Source of the DNA: Deltaproteobacteria bacterium
GTDB taxonomy: Bacteria; Desulfobacterota; WTBG01; CAIYCZ01; CAIRTM01
Direction: 5' to 3'
Length of the DNA: 64,000 nt
NCBI GenBank assembly: GCA_024276465.1
Contig: JAJRXD010000081.1
Location: 34,658-98,657 of the forward strand
The notes below the pieces were generated by a model that was not told the DNA's origin, did not search any database, and was given only the letters and a program-made list of their open reading frames with translations. Made by a program: the position numbers and the translations under genes. Of the stretch, positions 9,150 to 17,900 are shown one piece after another; positions within the stretch are counted from its first letter, which is position 1, and the number at the start of each line of letters is the position of its first letter.

Positions 9150-9566
9150 TTATTTTTTTAGATTGGATTGATTAAGAAACACGTTATAATCCCTTATATA
9201 GTCTTTTTCTGTATATGGGAGTGATGACAGAATAAGGCAGACAGAATTGGTTGAAAAATTTTCCAGATGTCGCCAAATCATATTTGGCACATAGAGACCG
9301 TAATAAGATCTGCTAAGTGAATGTGTTTTTTGTTCCCGTCCATCATCTACCACAACATCAAAACTTCCAGATAGTGAAATAATAAATTCTTCGAGTTGAT
9401 AATAGGCATGCCCACCACGTGCATCACCTCCTGGAACATCATAAATCCAATAAACTCGTTTGACCGAAAAAGGAATATGTCGATTGTTTTCGATAAAAGT
9501 CAGATTACCTCTGGGGTCTTGGATTTTGGGTAGTTGAATAATGTGAGTTTTTTTGAAGGTATTCAT
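9150..9566 (-). CDS. FdtA/QdtA-type ketoisomerase paralogue with altered active site
   Basis: A 138-residue cupin of the same length as its downstream neighbour and similar throughout (YDVPGG, RGGHA, GSFDV, DDG). It keeps the N-terminal DPRGNLTFIE block typical of the family, which is weaker in the neighbour. However, the second His of the HxH pair is replaced by Tyr (RGGHAYYQL, His53/Tyr55). The pair may have split functions: one active enzyme and one altered enzyme, or a mixed dimer, since the family forms dimers. It lies 21 bases downstream of the Wzt gene. Confidence 0.84.
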   Translation of the reverse strand: MNTFKKTHIIQLPKIQDPRGNLTFIENNRHIPFSVKRVYWIYDVPGGDARGGHAYYQLEEFIISLSGSFDVVVDDGREQKTHSLSRSYYGLYVPNMIWRHLENFSTNSVCLILSSLPYTEKDYIRDYNVFLNQSNLKK

Positions 9567-9587
9567 TAAATTCGTACTTTAAAAAAT

Positions 9588-10799
9588 TTAATTTATATAT
9601 TGCCATTCCCCCTGAAATTGAACAGGGGAAAATCCTACAAATGAACCTGTAACCTGTAATTGTTGAGCCATATGATGATTTGTAAGTGTTTCCCCGCGTT
9701 TTTTGTCTGTGATAATTATAGAAATGTAATATATTCCTGGATTTAGTTGAAGTTTGGGTATTTTAACCCTGGTAGTAATGTGTTTATTGCTGTTGATGAT
9801 TTCAAAATTACAGTTACAAGAATAGCATTGAGCAGCTCCTCGTATATCTTTGTCCATGAAAGCAATATTCATAGTTGCCTTTTTGATATCTGATGCCAGA
9901 GAAAAAGTTACATCAATATATAAATCGTCCAAATATTGAATTTTTAACAGACCTTCATTAGAAGTTGTTTTATTATCTAAACCAAGTGCTATTTTATGAA
10001 TGGTTGCCCGGCCACTACCGGAAACACTCGTTTTTACAGCTGAAAACAGTTCATAATAATGTTGAATCCCTTTGGGAACATCCTTGTTGTTAAATGATGG
10101 CCTACCATGCTTCATAACCAGGATATCTGAACATATTCTTGCAATTTGTGGCATTTGGTGAGATACAAAAACAACAGCTGCCTTGTCTGAAATTTTATCA
10201 ATTGCATTAAAACACTTTGCCCTGAAACCCACATCCCCTACTGCCAATACTTCATCAATGAGCAATATGTCCGGTTCAAGATGCGCTGCAATGGCAAATC
10301 CAAGTCTTACATACATTCCTGAGCTGTAATAGCTGACCGGTGTATCGATAAAATCACCGAGTTCTGAAAACTCAACAATGGAATCAAATTTTTTATCAAT
10401 CTCTTTTTTGCTGAGGCCCATGATAGATCCGTTAATATATATGTTCTCTCGACCGGTGAGGAGTGGGTGAAAACCTGCCCCAACTTCAATCAACGCCCCA
10501 ACCCTGCCGTTTATTTCTATGCTGCCCTTGTCAGGCATAATTATGCCGTTAAGCATTTTCAGCAGGGTGCTTTTGCCCGCACCGTTGGGGCCGATAAGGC
10601 CAAGGCATTCACCGCGTTTTACTTCAAAGCTCACATCATCAACACTCCAGAACTCGTTTTTTCGCAAAACATCACTGCGCGTGGGAAACCCCACAAAATC
10701 CCTGGCAATATCAATAACACCGTATTTCATGGATGTTTTAAGGCGTGAGGAAAACTTTTTTGAAACCCCTTCTGCTTTTATTAGAACATCACCTTTCAT
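9588..10799 (-). CDS. wzt: Polysaccharide ABC exporter ATP-binding protein, Wzt-like with C-terminal sugar-binding domain
   Basis: A 403-residue ABC ATPase of the O-antigen and teichoic-acid exporter class. Walker A is GPNGAGKST at residues 70-78, the signature is YSSGMYVRLGFA, and Walker B is DILLIDEVLAVGDVGF. Residues from about 265 on form the extra beta-rich domain found in Wzt proteins that recognise the modified non-reducing end of the chain. That recognition fits the methyltransferases and sulfotransferases in this locus as possible capping enzymes. The ATG start overlaps the permease stop by 4 bases. Confidence 0.93.
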   Translation of the reverse strand: MKGDVLIKAEGVSKKFSSRLKTSMKYGVIDIARDFVGFPTRSDVLRKNEFWSVDDVSFEVKRGECLGLIGPNGAGKSTLLKMLNGIIMPDKGSIEINGRVGALIEVGAGFHPLLTGRENIYINGSIMGLSKKEIDKKFDSIVEFSELGDFIDTPVSYYSSGMYVRLGFAIAAHLEPDILLIDEVLAVGDVGFRAKCFNAIDKISDKAAVVFVSHQMPQIARICSDILVMKHGRPSFNNKDVPKGIQHYYELFSAVKTSVSGSGRATIHKIALGLDNKTTSNEGLLKIQYLDDLYIDVTFSLASDIKKATMNIAFMDKDIRGAAQCYSCNCNFEIINSNKHITTRVKIPKLQLNPGIYYISIIITDKKRGETLTNHHMAQQLQVTGSFVGFSPVQFQGEWQYIN

Positions 10800-11653
10800 C
10801 GGGCACCCACCCTTTCTGCAATTCGTATTTCAGCAAGGTGAAAAAGCCGCCAGGAAACAACAAACAGAGCAAGGGACAGACCGCTGTATATAAAAAACAG
10901 GGTGGGCTCTGTTATACACCCCTTTACAATTAGATCCCTTGGCGCGGAAACAAGCACTGCCAGTGGGTTGAACAAAGTAAAGGTTTTGAAAAAGGCAGCC
11001 TTTGGTTCAGGATAAAGCACTGGTGTGACAAAAAGCAGGAAAGTGGAAGCAAGGGAGACAATATTTGCCACATCCCTGAAAACAGCATTAAGAAGTGACA
11101 GCAAAAAACCAAGACCTAATGTAAACAGCAGCAGAGGAATAAGGGCAAAGGGAAACAGAACAGCAGTCCATGCCGGAACAACTTTGTAAACAGCAAAAAC
11201 TGCTATTGTCAGGCCCAACCTGACAATAGTCTCAACAATGGCCTCTCCAAAAGAGGAGATCACCAGGCACTCTTTCGGAAAGTTGATCTTCACAACCATG
11301 CTTCCGCCAGCCACAATAGCATTGCTGCAGGAGCGCAGGCCCCCTGCAAAAATCTGCCATATTGTCAGGCCAAGAAGGGCATATGCCGGGTATGGAACAT
11401 CAACTTCACCGATATTGAGCACTCCTGCACGGTTGAGCAAAACAAATGTGCCAACAGCCATCAGGGGCATTATTAAAGCCCACAAAAAACCAAGAACAGT
11501 CTGACGGTATTTGGCCTTGAAGTTTCTTAAAAAAAGTCGCCAGGTCAGTTCATAGCTGCCTGTCAGCTCTGACATCATTTCCCGCCAGACCCCAAAGCCC
11601 CATCCTGCGTTCTGGCCGGGGCAGTACAGATGTTTTTTATTATCGCTATGCAT
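10796..11653 (-). CDS. wzm: Polysaccharide ABC exporter permease, Wzm-like
   Basis: A 285-residue ABC-2 type permease that carries a finished, lipid-linked polysaccharide across the inner membrane with its ATPase partner. Residues 35-50 contain the family's FLRNFKAKYRQTVLGFLWALI entry helix (first part shown by FKAKYRQTVLGF), and about six membrane segments follow, for example FALIPLLLFTLGLGFLLSLL and YSGLSLALFVVSWRLF. Its stop overlaps the Wzt start (ATGA). This gene heads the minus-strand biosynthesis block that runs down to 85. Confidence 0.92.
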   Translation of the reverse strand: MHSDNKKHLYCPGQNAGWGFGVWREMMSELTGSYELTWRLFLRNFKAKYRQTVLGFLWALIMPLMAVGTFVLLNRAGVLNIGEVDVPYPAYALLGLTIWQIFAGGLRSCSNAIVAGGSMVVKINFPKECLVISSFGEAIVETIVRLGLTIAVFAVYKVVPAWTAVLFPFALIPLLLFTLGLGFLLSLLNAVFRDVANIVSLASTFLLFVTPVLYPEPKAAFFKTFTLFNPLAVLVSAPRDLIVKGCITEPTLFFIYSGLSLALFVVSWRLFHLAEIRIAERVGAR

Positions 11654-11689
11654 AGTCTTTATATTGAATAAAAATTAAAATGTTTCACT

Positions 11690-11780
11690 GTCCAGCCTGT
11701 CCCGATCTGTCGGGGGCTTTGCTCGTTCGAGACGCAGAGGCCGCGGAGAAGGGCAAAAACGTACTCGTTATATTTTTCTG
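11690..11780. repeat. Dispersed intergenic repeat, fragment 3
   Basis: A fragment with the words gagacgcagaggccgcggag and aagggcaaaaac, resembling the 13870-13910 copy, and a small hairpin cccgatctgtcggg. It fills most of the 168-base gap between the Wzm gene and the downstream toxin-antitoxin-like pair. Confidence 0.5.
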
Positions 11781-11822
11781 TCTGAAATATTTTCATAACT
11801 ATCGCAAATTGTCATATGGATT

Positions 11823-12620
11823 TTAAGCTAAGCTACCAATAAAATCAGAAAAAGTTCTAAAAACCCTCCTTTTTTCAATTGCAGCATCGCGCGAATATTC
11901 AGGCAACTCTTTAATTTGTCTCGTTACAGAATCAACCCCGATATCATCAATGCCTTTAAATTGCTGCTTGAGATTTTCAGTAAACCTGTCCAACCAGCGT
12001 TGTGGATGAAGAGGTATAATTTTTTCTTTTAAATCTTGAATTAAATCTTCTGTGTCCGAAATACTGTCTAAGATTTGATAAATGTAATAAAGGTCTTTGG
12101 CCTTCTTCATTTCTGAGGTTCTCAAAGGAAAGGACAATCCCTTTTGATATATAAATGCAGACAGTTCAGGGGTTTTAACTTTTATGTCAGTTTCAGATAT
12201 CTCAATAACGGCTGTATGATCCAGCAGGATTTCTAAATAACGAAGACTTTGAGCAGATAGTTTTTTTTGAACATTAATATTACGTTCAAAGCCAGAACCC
12301 CTCATCGGCGTTAAAAATTCAACCTCTATAGTTTCTTTTTTTATGTATTTGCATACAGGAGGAACGTTATCCCCGCTTAAATGACTTTCAAACCCGGCTT
12401 TGATTAGCAAGTCGTCAACTTCCTTTTCTTTTACTGGTAAAGAGTGTGGGCAAACAAAGTCCACATCTTTGGTCATTACCGGCAACCCATCATATATGTA
12501 TGATGAATTATAAAAATTATTCAAGAGCGGAACCCATCCGCCCACAAGAACAATATCAGGCAGATATGTTTTAATAGGTGTTAAAACCTCAACTAAAGGT
12601 TCTATCTCTGAAGGAATCAT
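11823..12620 (-). CDS. Nucleotidyltransferase, AbiEii-type toxin-like
   Basis: A 265-residue protein with the minimal nucleotidyltransferase motif VLVGGWVP near residues 24-31, then TKDVDFVCP near 50-58, the GG/GS-x(n)-DxD arrangement of DNA polymerase beta-type nucleotidyltransferases. A later acidic strand EVEFLTPMRGSG may give the third carboxylate. It follows a winged-helix gene with a 4-base overlap, the arrangement of type IV AbiE-like toxin-antitoxin pairs, in which the nucleotidyltransferase is the toxin. Length is in the family range. The toxin role is inference. Confidence 0.75.
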   Translation of the reverse strand: MIPSEIEPLVEVLTPIKTYLPDIVLVGGWVPLLNNFYNSSYIYDGLPVMTKDVDFVCPHSLPVKEKEVDDLLIKAGFESHLSGDNVPPVCKYIKKETIEVEFLTPMRGSGFERNINVQKKLSAQSLRYLEILLDHTAVIEISETDIKVKTPELSAFIYQKGLSFPLRTSEMKKAKDLYYIYQILDSISDTEDLIQDLKEKIIPLHPQRWLDRFTENLKQQFKGIDDIGVDSVTRQIKELPEYSRDAAIEKRRVFRTFSDFIGSLA

Positions 12621-13687
12621 CCCGGGTTTTCGATATGAGGTTTAATAATATTTTTAAGCAGATGCTCTGCCTGCTCTTCTCCACGAACTGGAAAATTAAT
12701 CAAATCAAGATATAACTGTAGGGGAGATACAACAAAGAGTCCTTTAATTTTTTTCAATCCAAAAGCAATAGAATGCTTATAATAAGGTATTTGCAAAAAA
12801 ACATTTGCTCCCTGCTTTGCCTGTTCAAGCCCCAACTCTTTCTCCCAGTAACTGATATCCGATTCATTTGATACATACCCGTGTAATCCCTGATAATTTG
12901 TATGAGGAGCAATCAAAAATGCACCTGCATGAACAGTCAAGGCAATCTGTGGTTCTTTTGGAAAATCCCTCCTGGCTAAAGTGTTAATCATTTCTTTCAG
13001 CGATTTTTTATGCCAATAAAAGGAATATTCTTTTTTTCTTTTTAATTTATAAAATGCTGACCAGTCAGCAAGTAATTCTTTCCATCGTAAAAGTTTACCC
13101 CGCCCTTTAGAATCTCGTACAATGTAGCCTGTGTTCTCAAGAGAATTAAATGTTTGTGATACTCCTCCAGGATTAATTGAACATGCTGAGGCAACCTCTC
13201 TAACACCACAATATTTCCTTGGATTCTCAAACAAATATCGAATCGCAAAACTCTTTTTGTCAGAAAAAAAACCTGTTAATTTTGTAGTATCTTTATATTT
13301 GTTTGTTTTGTCACCTTTTTCGATATATAAAACTTCCGGGATATTGATAAAAATATTCCCGGAAAGATCTATATAGGCAACATCCTTTTTTCTGCACAAT
13401 GCTCTGAAATCTTTAGAGAGGTAAGTAGCAACTAAACAGGGTTTAACCCCCCCTTGTTTTGGTAAACTTTCGATTTTCCTTATAGCATTTTCAATCGTTA
13501 TTGTGCGCACAACACTTTTTATTAAACAGATAAGTTTTATAGACTTCTTTCCGTATGATAATTTCAGTACTGCATCATAAGATTTATCTAAAAATGAACT
13601 TGAGCAACCCCGAAGCCTTAGGCCTGGTACTTTAGCTATCCTGAAAAAATTTTTTTTCAACTCTTCCAGGACCTCGTTTTTTTTCAT
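12617..13687 (-). CDS. Winged-helix protein, AbiEi-like antitoxin/regulator
   Basis: A protein of about 356 residues starting MKKNEVLEEL. A winged-helix region in mid-protein reads FAIRYLFENPRKYCGVREVA, then SINPGGVSQTFNSLENTGYIV with an RDSKGRG wing. The C-terminal half resembles AbiEi-type antitoxin domains, with LTVHAGAFLIAPH and a conserved VSPLQLYLDL block. The frame is open to an ATG at 13753, but that start would place a perfect inverted repeat (13708-13727) inside the gene, so ATG at 13687 is preferred although its ribosome binding site is weak. It is probably an autorepressor and antitoxin for the overlapping nucleotidyltransferase. Confidence 0.7.
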   Translation of the reverse strand: MKKNEVLEELKKNFFRIAKVPGLRLRGCSSSFLDKSYDAVLKLSYGKKSIKLICLIKSVVRTITIENAIRKIESLPKQGGVKPCLVATYLSKDFRALCRKKDVAYIDLSGNIFINIPEVLYIEKGDKTNKYKDTTKLTGFFSDKKSFAIRYLFENPRKYCGVREVASACSINPGGVSQTFNSLENTGYIVRDSKGRGKLLRWKELLADWSAFYKLKRKKEYSFYWHKKSLKEMINTLARRDFPKEPQIALTVHAGAFLIAPHTNYQGLHGYVSNESDISYWEKELGLEQAKQGANVFLQIPYYKHSIAFGLKKIKGLFVVSPLQLYLDLINFPVRGEEQAEHLLKNIIKPHIENPG

Positions 13688-13707
13688 AATGTTTATTATT
13701 TCAGCAT

Positions 13708-13745
13708 TGTTTATGTTTACATAAACAGTATCAGTTTTGTAAACA
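13708..13745 (-). promoter_or_regulatory. Overlapping inverted repeats, likely operator of the AbiE-like pair
   Basis: Two interlocked palindromes lie about 20 bases before the preferred start at 13687. TGTTTAT (13708-13714) pairs with ATAAACA (13721-13727), and TGTTTAC (13714-13720) pairs with GTAAACA (13739-13745). The half sites share one consensus, as expected for binding by a winged-helix autorepressor. Operator function is inferred. Confidence 0.6.
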
Positions 13746-13867
13746 TGTGTCAAGTTTTTGGAACTGGCAATTCGGTGACCAGACTACAGGGATATTTTCC
13801 GTTGCACAAAGCTATATTGCCACCACAAACACACACAGGAAAAACAAACAAAAAATATTTACCGCCT

Positions 13868-14085
13868 GCTTTGTTCAAGACTCAGAGATCGCGGAGAAGG
13901 GCAACATTTCCTTTGTTCCGAGGTGCTGGAATAAGAGAAACAGGCTCGGCAGCTTGCGCTGCATAAAATTATTGCTAAGGGTTCATTGTCTGGGTGTGTC
14001 CGTGTGAGTCTGTGGTTTAAAAAAAGTGTTCATTGCTTTCCTCAGAGTTTCTCCGACAGCGCGTGTCACGCTATGCAGTGAAGTT
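13868..14085. repeat. Intergenic region with dispersed repeat copy 4
   Basis: Most of the 480-base gap between two minus-strand genes is a degenerate copy of the repeat. Shared words are gcggagaagggcaacatttc, cagcttgcgctgcataaaa and gtgtgagtctgtggttt followed by an A run, then ctttcctcagagtttctccg. Copies at 1205, 11690 and 22217 contain the same words in the same order. No gene is supported here. Confidence 0.65.
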
Positions 14086-14171
14086 TACCCAGCTCCGCCC
14101 CCTCAGTTACATTGTCAAAACAACATAACCTGTTGAAATATAATATTATTTCTTAAGGGCCAGTTGCTTTT

Positions 14172-14720
14172 CTATTCTTCCTTTGCTTCCCACAAGAGCA
14201 CTCTGGGCCTGTCCCTGAGCTTTGGCAGAAGCTCTTTATACTCATCACTGCTCACAACCAGCAAGCGGATTTTTCGTTTTATATATTGTTCAGTTTTTCT
14301 GCTCAGGTCATTCAGGTGATACTGGTCAATATCTCCCACTAAAAGCAGGTCTAAGATCCCTGTGTCCTTTCCTTCTGCATAATCGTCAATAAGAAAAGCT
14401 TTTTCCAGATGACCCAGCCTGTTCACAATTCCGTCAATAACCTGATCAATGCCCATTACTTTAGACACCATGGCTTTCAGCTCAGGGAAAAGGGGGTGTT
14501 TCCTGTTTGCCATGTATTTGATCTGCCTGCCGTTTTTCTGAGATTTGAGCAAACTGGTCTGTGTAAGCTGGTTCAGCTCTTCTCGGACAGAGTTTGTGGA
14601 AACATTAAACTCTTTTGCCAGTTCTCTTAAATATGAGCTGGTTTCAGGATTAAAGAAAAACCTGGTAAGAAGCTTGATCCTTGTTTTTGACGATATAAGA
14701 CCTGAAAACAGATTTTCCAA
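14172..14720 (-). CDS. Winged-helix protein fused to a degenerate nucleotidyltransferase-like domain
   Basis: A 182-residue protein. Residues 10-75 form an ArsR-like winged helix: KTRIKLLTRFFFNPE, SSYLRELAKEFNVSTNSVRE, then a wing KNGRQIKYMANRKHPLF. Residues 100-180 resemble the MNT nucleotidyltransferase fold (AFLIDDYAEGKDTGILDLLLVGDID), but the usual GS loop is not obvious, so catalysis is doubtful. Similar DNA-binding and nucleotidyltransferase fusions are seen next to polysaccharide genes. It stands alone, with intergenic repeats on one side and a terminator on the other. Regulation of the locus is a guess. Confidence 0.7.
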   Translation of the reverse strand: MENLFSGLISSKTRIKLLTRFFFNPETSSYLRELAKEFNVSTNSVREELNQLTQTSLLKSQKNGRQIKYMANRKHPLFPELKAMVSKVMGIDQVIDGIVNRLGHLEKAFLIDDYAEGKDTGILDLLLVGDIDQYHLNDLSRKTEQYIKRKIRLLVVSSDEYKELLPKLRDRPRVLLWEAKEE

Positions 14721-14835
14721 AACAGACCTCTTTTTGAGTAGTTTTATTACTCATAATGTAGCACACAGAGCTGTTTTGTCAACAGTTTTTATACAGGAAG
14801 TTGTTTGTTCGGGGAAAATTTTGTATTAATTTATA

Positions 14836-14873
14836 AAGAAAAAGCAGGCCACCTGTTTTCTGAAGTGTCCTGC
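14836..14873 (-). terminator. Intrinsic terminator of the LamG/propeller protein gene
   Basis: On the minus strand GCAGG (14873-14869) pairs with CCTGC (14848-14844), with further pairing inside (acac with gtg), followed by a T-rich run TTTTTCTTT. It lies about 45 bases beyond the stop at 14917. Confidence 0.7.
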
Positions 14874-14916
14874 CTTAACAAAACTTCTAAAAAACAACCG
14901 GGGTTAACCCCCTTAT

Positions 14917-17900
14917 TTACAGTACGGGACATCCTGTCCTGTTATACTGGTTTTTCATAATAAGCATGTCCATAATATCAACCCTGCAGTCATCGTTGAG
15001 GTCTGCATTACAGTAACAGTCTGTCCTGTTATAGTCATTCCTCATGATAAGAAGGTCAAGGATGTCAACGATGGTGCTGTTGTCACAGTCAGCGTAGCAC
15101 TCACAGGCATCACCGATGCCGTTTGCGTTAAAGTCCACCTGTTCCATTTGACAGGTCTCCCCGGCTGCACAAGCAGTATCATCAGTGCACGTAACCCCTG
15201 TTCCGACAAACAGACCACTAACTGGCTTTATACATGTACCTAACAACAGCCCGTTTGGTGTCTTGGGGCAATTGTCTCCAGAAGTGGCAGTGAAAAAAGC
15301 AGATGTGCGAAAGCTGTTTCCTTCATAATCAGGGTCATCATTTATTCCATCATTATCATCATCATCATCACAAACATCACCCATCCCATCATGGTCTGTA
15401 TCCATCTGGTCATGGTTGTAATCATCAGGGCAGTTGTCTGAATTATCAGGAACGCCGTCGCTGTCCCAATCCTCAAAAGACTGATGTATGGTTGCAAAGG
15501 CAGGATTTGCATCCCAGGGAATTGCAGCAGAACAGTTTTGACCCCCAGAGATTATTGCTCCTGAAGGAAAATCTACCTCAACTGAAATATCAGCCTCACC
15601 CTCTGCGAGGGATTCCAGCTCAATGGTAAAAAGCAAAATTTTGTCAGTTATTTCTACACAATCAAAACGGGCAACAGAGAGCATAAAATTGCCATTTCCA
15701 TGGTCACTAACAATGGTAAAGGCTGGGTCAAAGGGACCTAAGGCATCAGAATCGTTTGCTGTTATGGAATTGACCTGTATTTTTGTGTCATCTGAATAGA
15801 AATACAGGGCTGCTGCAAACAGGTTTTCTCCTGAATAATCAGTCTGATCCCAGCCATCCAGCCAGATTTCCACCTGCATTGTGCCCCCCGGATCTCCTTC
15901 CTGAGGCGGAAAGAGATAACCCTCTGTTTCCCATGAACCATGGGTGCCATCAAAGTCAAATTGCAGCGATGTTTTATTGGATTCTTCGCAGATATTTCCT
16001 GTGCCATCACTGTCTGAGTCAGTCTGGGCAGGGTTATAAACATCAGGGCAGTTGTCACACACATCACCAATCCCGTCACTGTCCAGATCAGACAGATCCG
16101 GACTTGCCGTGTCAGGGCAGTTATCGCAGGCATCTCCTATGCCATCTCCATCTGCATCACCCTGAATGGGATTATAGTGGTCAATACAATTGTCACAGGC
16201 ATCACCAATCCCGTCTCCAGAGTTGCCGGTATGGGAAGGAACTCCTATCCAGTCTGTGTCCTCCTGATCAGGATTTGATATGTCAGGGCAGTTATCTTCC
16301 TCATTGGGAATACCATCACCATCACCATCAGGGCCAAAAGAGGAACAGATATTAAACGGTTCAGCAGAACTGTTTTGAGGAGCAATATTTGTTTCAGTAA
16401 CACTGAGAGAAGGTGAGGTGACAGTGCCATTTACATCCTGGCCAACAACAGATGTGTCAGATACAGCAGCACTGCTTGTGCCGATTATATTACATCCGGG
16501 GATATTACCACTGCTGTCAAGCCTTAAAGCAAAATAATCTTTCTCTCCAGCGCCAAATGACATTGTATTGCCCCCAACAATATAACCCCCATCAGAGGTT
16601 TGTTCTATCCCTGGATGATTTGCCGGAGTTTCAAAGCCTGGCCCACCATAGGTTTTTTGCCAAAGGACACTGCCGTCTTCACCAAGTTTAAGAACCCATA
16701 TATCTTCATTGCCCGCGCCAAAAGATACAGTATAGCCGGTCACTATATAGCCGCCATCTGAAGTCATTCGAACCTCATAAGCCCTGTCTTCATTTGGCCC
16801 ACCATAGGTTTTTTGCCAAAGGACACTGCCGTTTTCATCAAGCTTCAGCACCCATACGTCTTCATTGCCCGCGCCAAAGGATACGGTATGGCCTGCCACT
16901 ATATAGCCGCCATCTGAAGTCTGTTGAGAAGAGTTAAAAACGTCAAAATCAATGCCACCGTAGGTTTTTTGCCAAAGAACATTACCGTTCTCATCAAGCT
17001 TCAGCAGGCAGGCATCACTATCTCCAGCTCCAAAAGAGTGTGTCCTTACCACCACGATATAACCATTGTCTTCTGTCTGACTTATATCAGCAACATACTC
17101 TATGCTGCTTCCGCCCCATGTTTTTTGCCAAAGAACATTACCGTTCTCATCAAGCTTCAGCACCAATACATCTTTATCTCCGGCACCAAATGATTCAGTC
17201 CAGCCTGCAACAATGTAACCTCTGTCTGTGGTCTGCTGTCCCTGCCACGCACTTTCTTTAAAAGTACCCCCGTATGTTTTCTGCCAAAAAATATTACCAA
17301 TGCTGTCAAGCTTTAAAACCCAGAAATGTTGATTGCCTGTTCCTTCAGACTTTGTATCACCAGTTACAATATAACCCCCATCCATAGTCTGCTTTAGACA
17401 AACGATTGCATCTGTATAGTCCCCCCCATAGGTTTTTTGCCATGAGACATAACCGTTTTGATCAAGTTTGAGGATCCACCCGTTTAGGCCGCCAGCGCCA
17501 AAGGACCAGGTCCGGCCTGCAATGATATAACCTCCATCTGTGGTGGCTCGCATTGAGTGGATAAAATCCTCAGCACTTCCCCCATATGTTTTTGCCCAGT
17601 AAGAGTCGGTCTGCGGATCTGGTAAGCCCTGTTCGTAAAGCTCCTGTATCTCAGTATCTGAAAGGTTACGATTGTAAATACGTATGTCATCAATCATGCC
17701 GTTTAAGTATGTATTAGATACGGCACAGGAATTTCCGCATTTACCAATAAGCAAATTTTCAGAAACATCTGTGTTTCCCACAGCTACAGTATATGTGTTA
17801 ATTAATACTCCATCACGATAACTTTTTATCTTGTTAGATGTCTTTACCAGGGCAAAGATATGCCAAACATCCAGATTGTAGTCCCCAAAATTTATCGAAT

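Noticed and set aside
15303..16355. Plus-strand open frames rich in His and Gln
   Set aside because: They are antisense to the TSP3 repeats, where Asp-rich codons read backwards as His-rich ones. No start signal or family match is visible.
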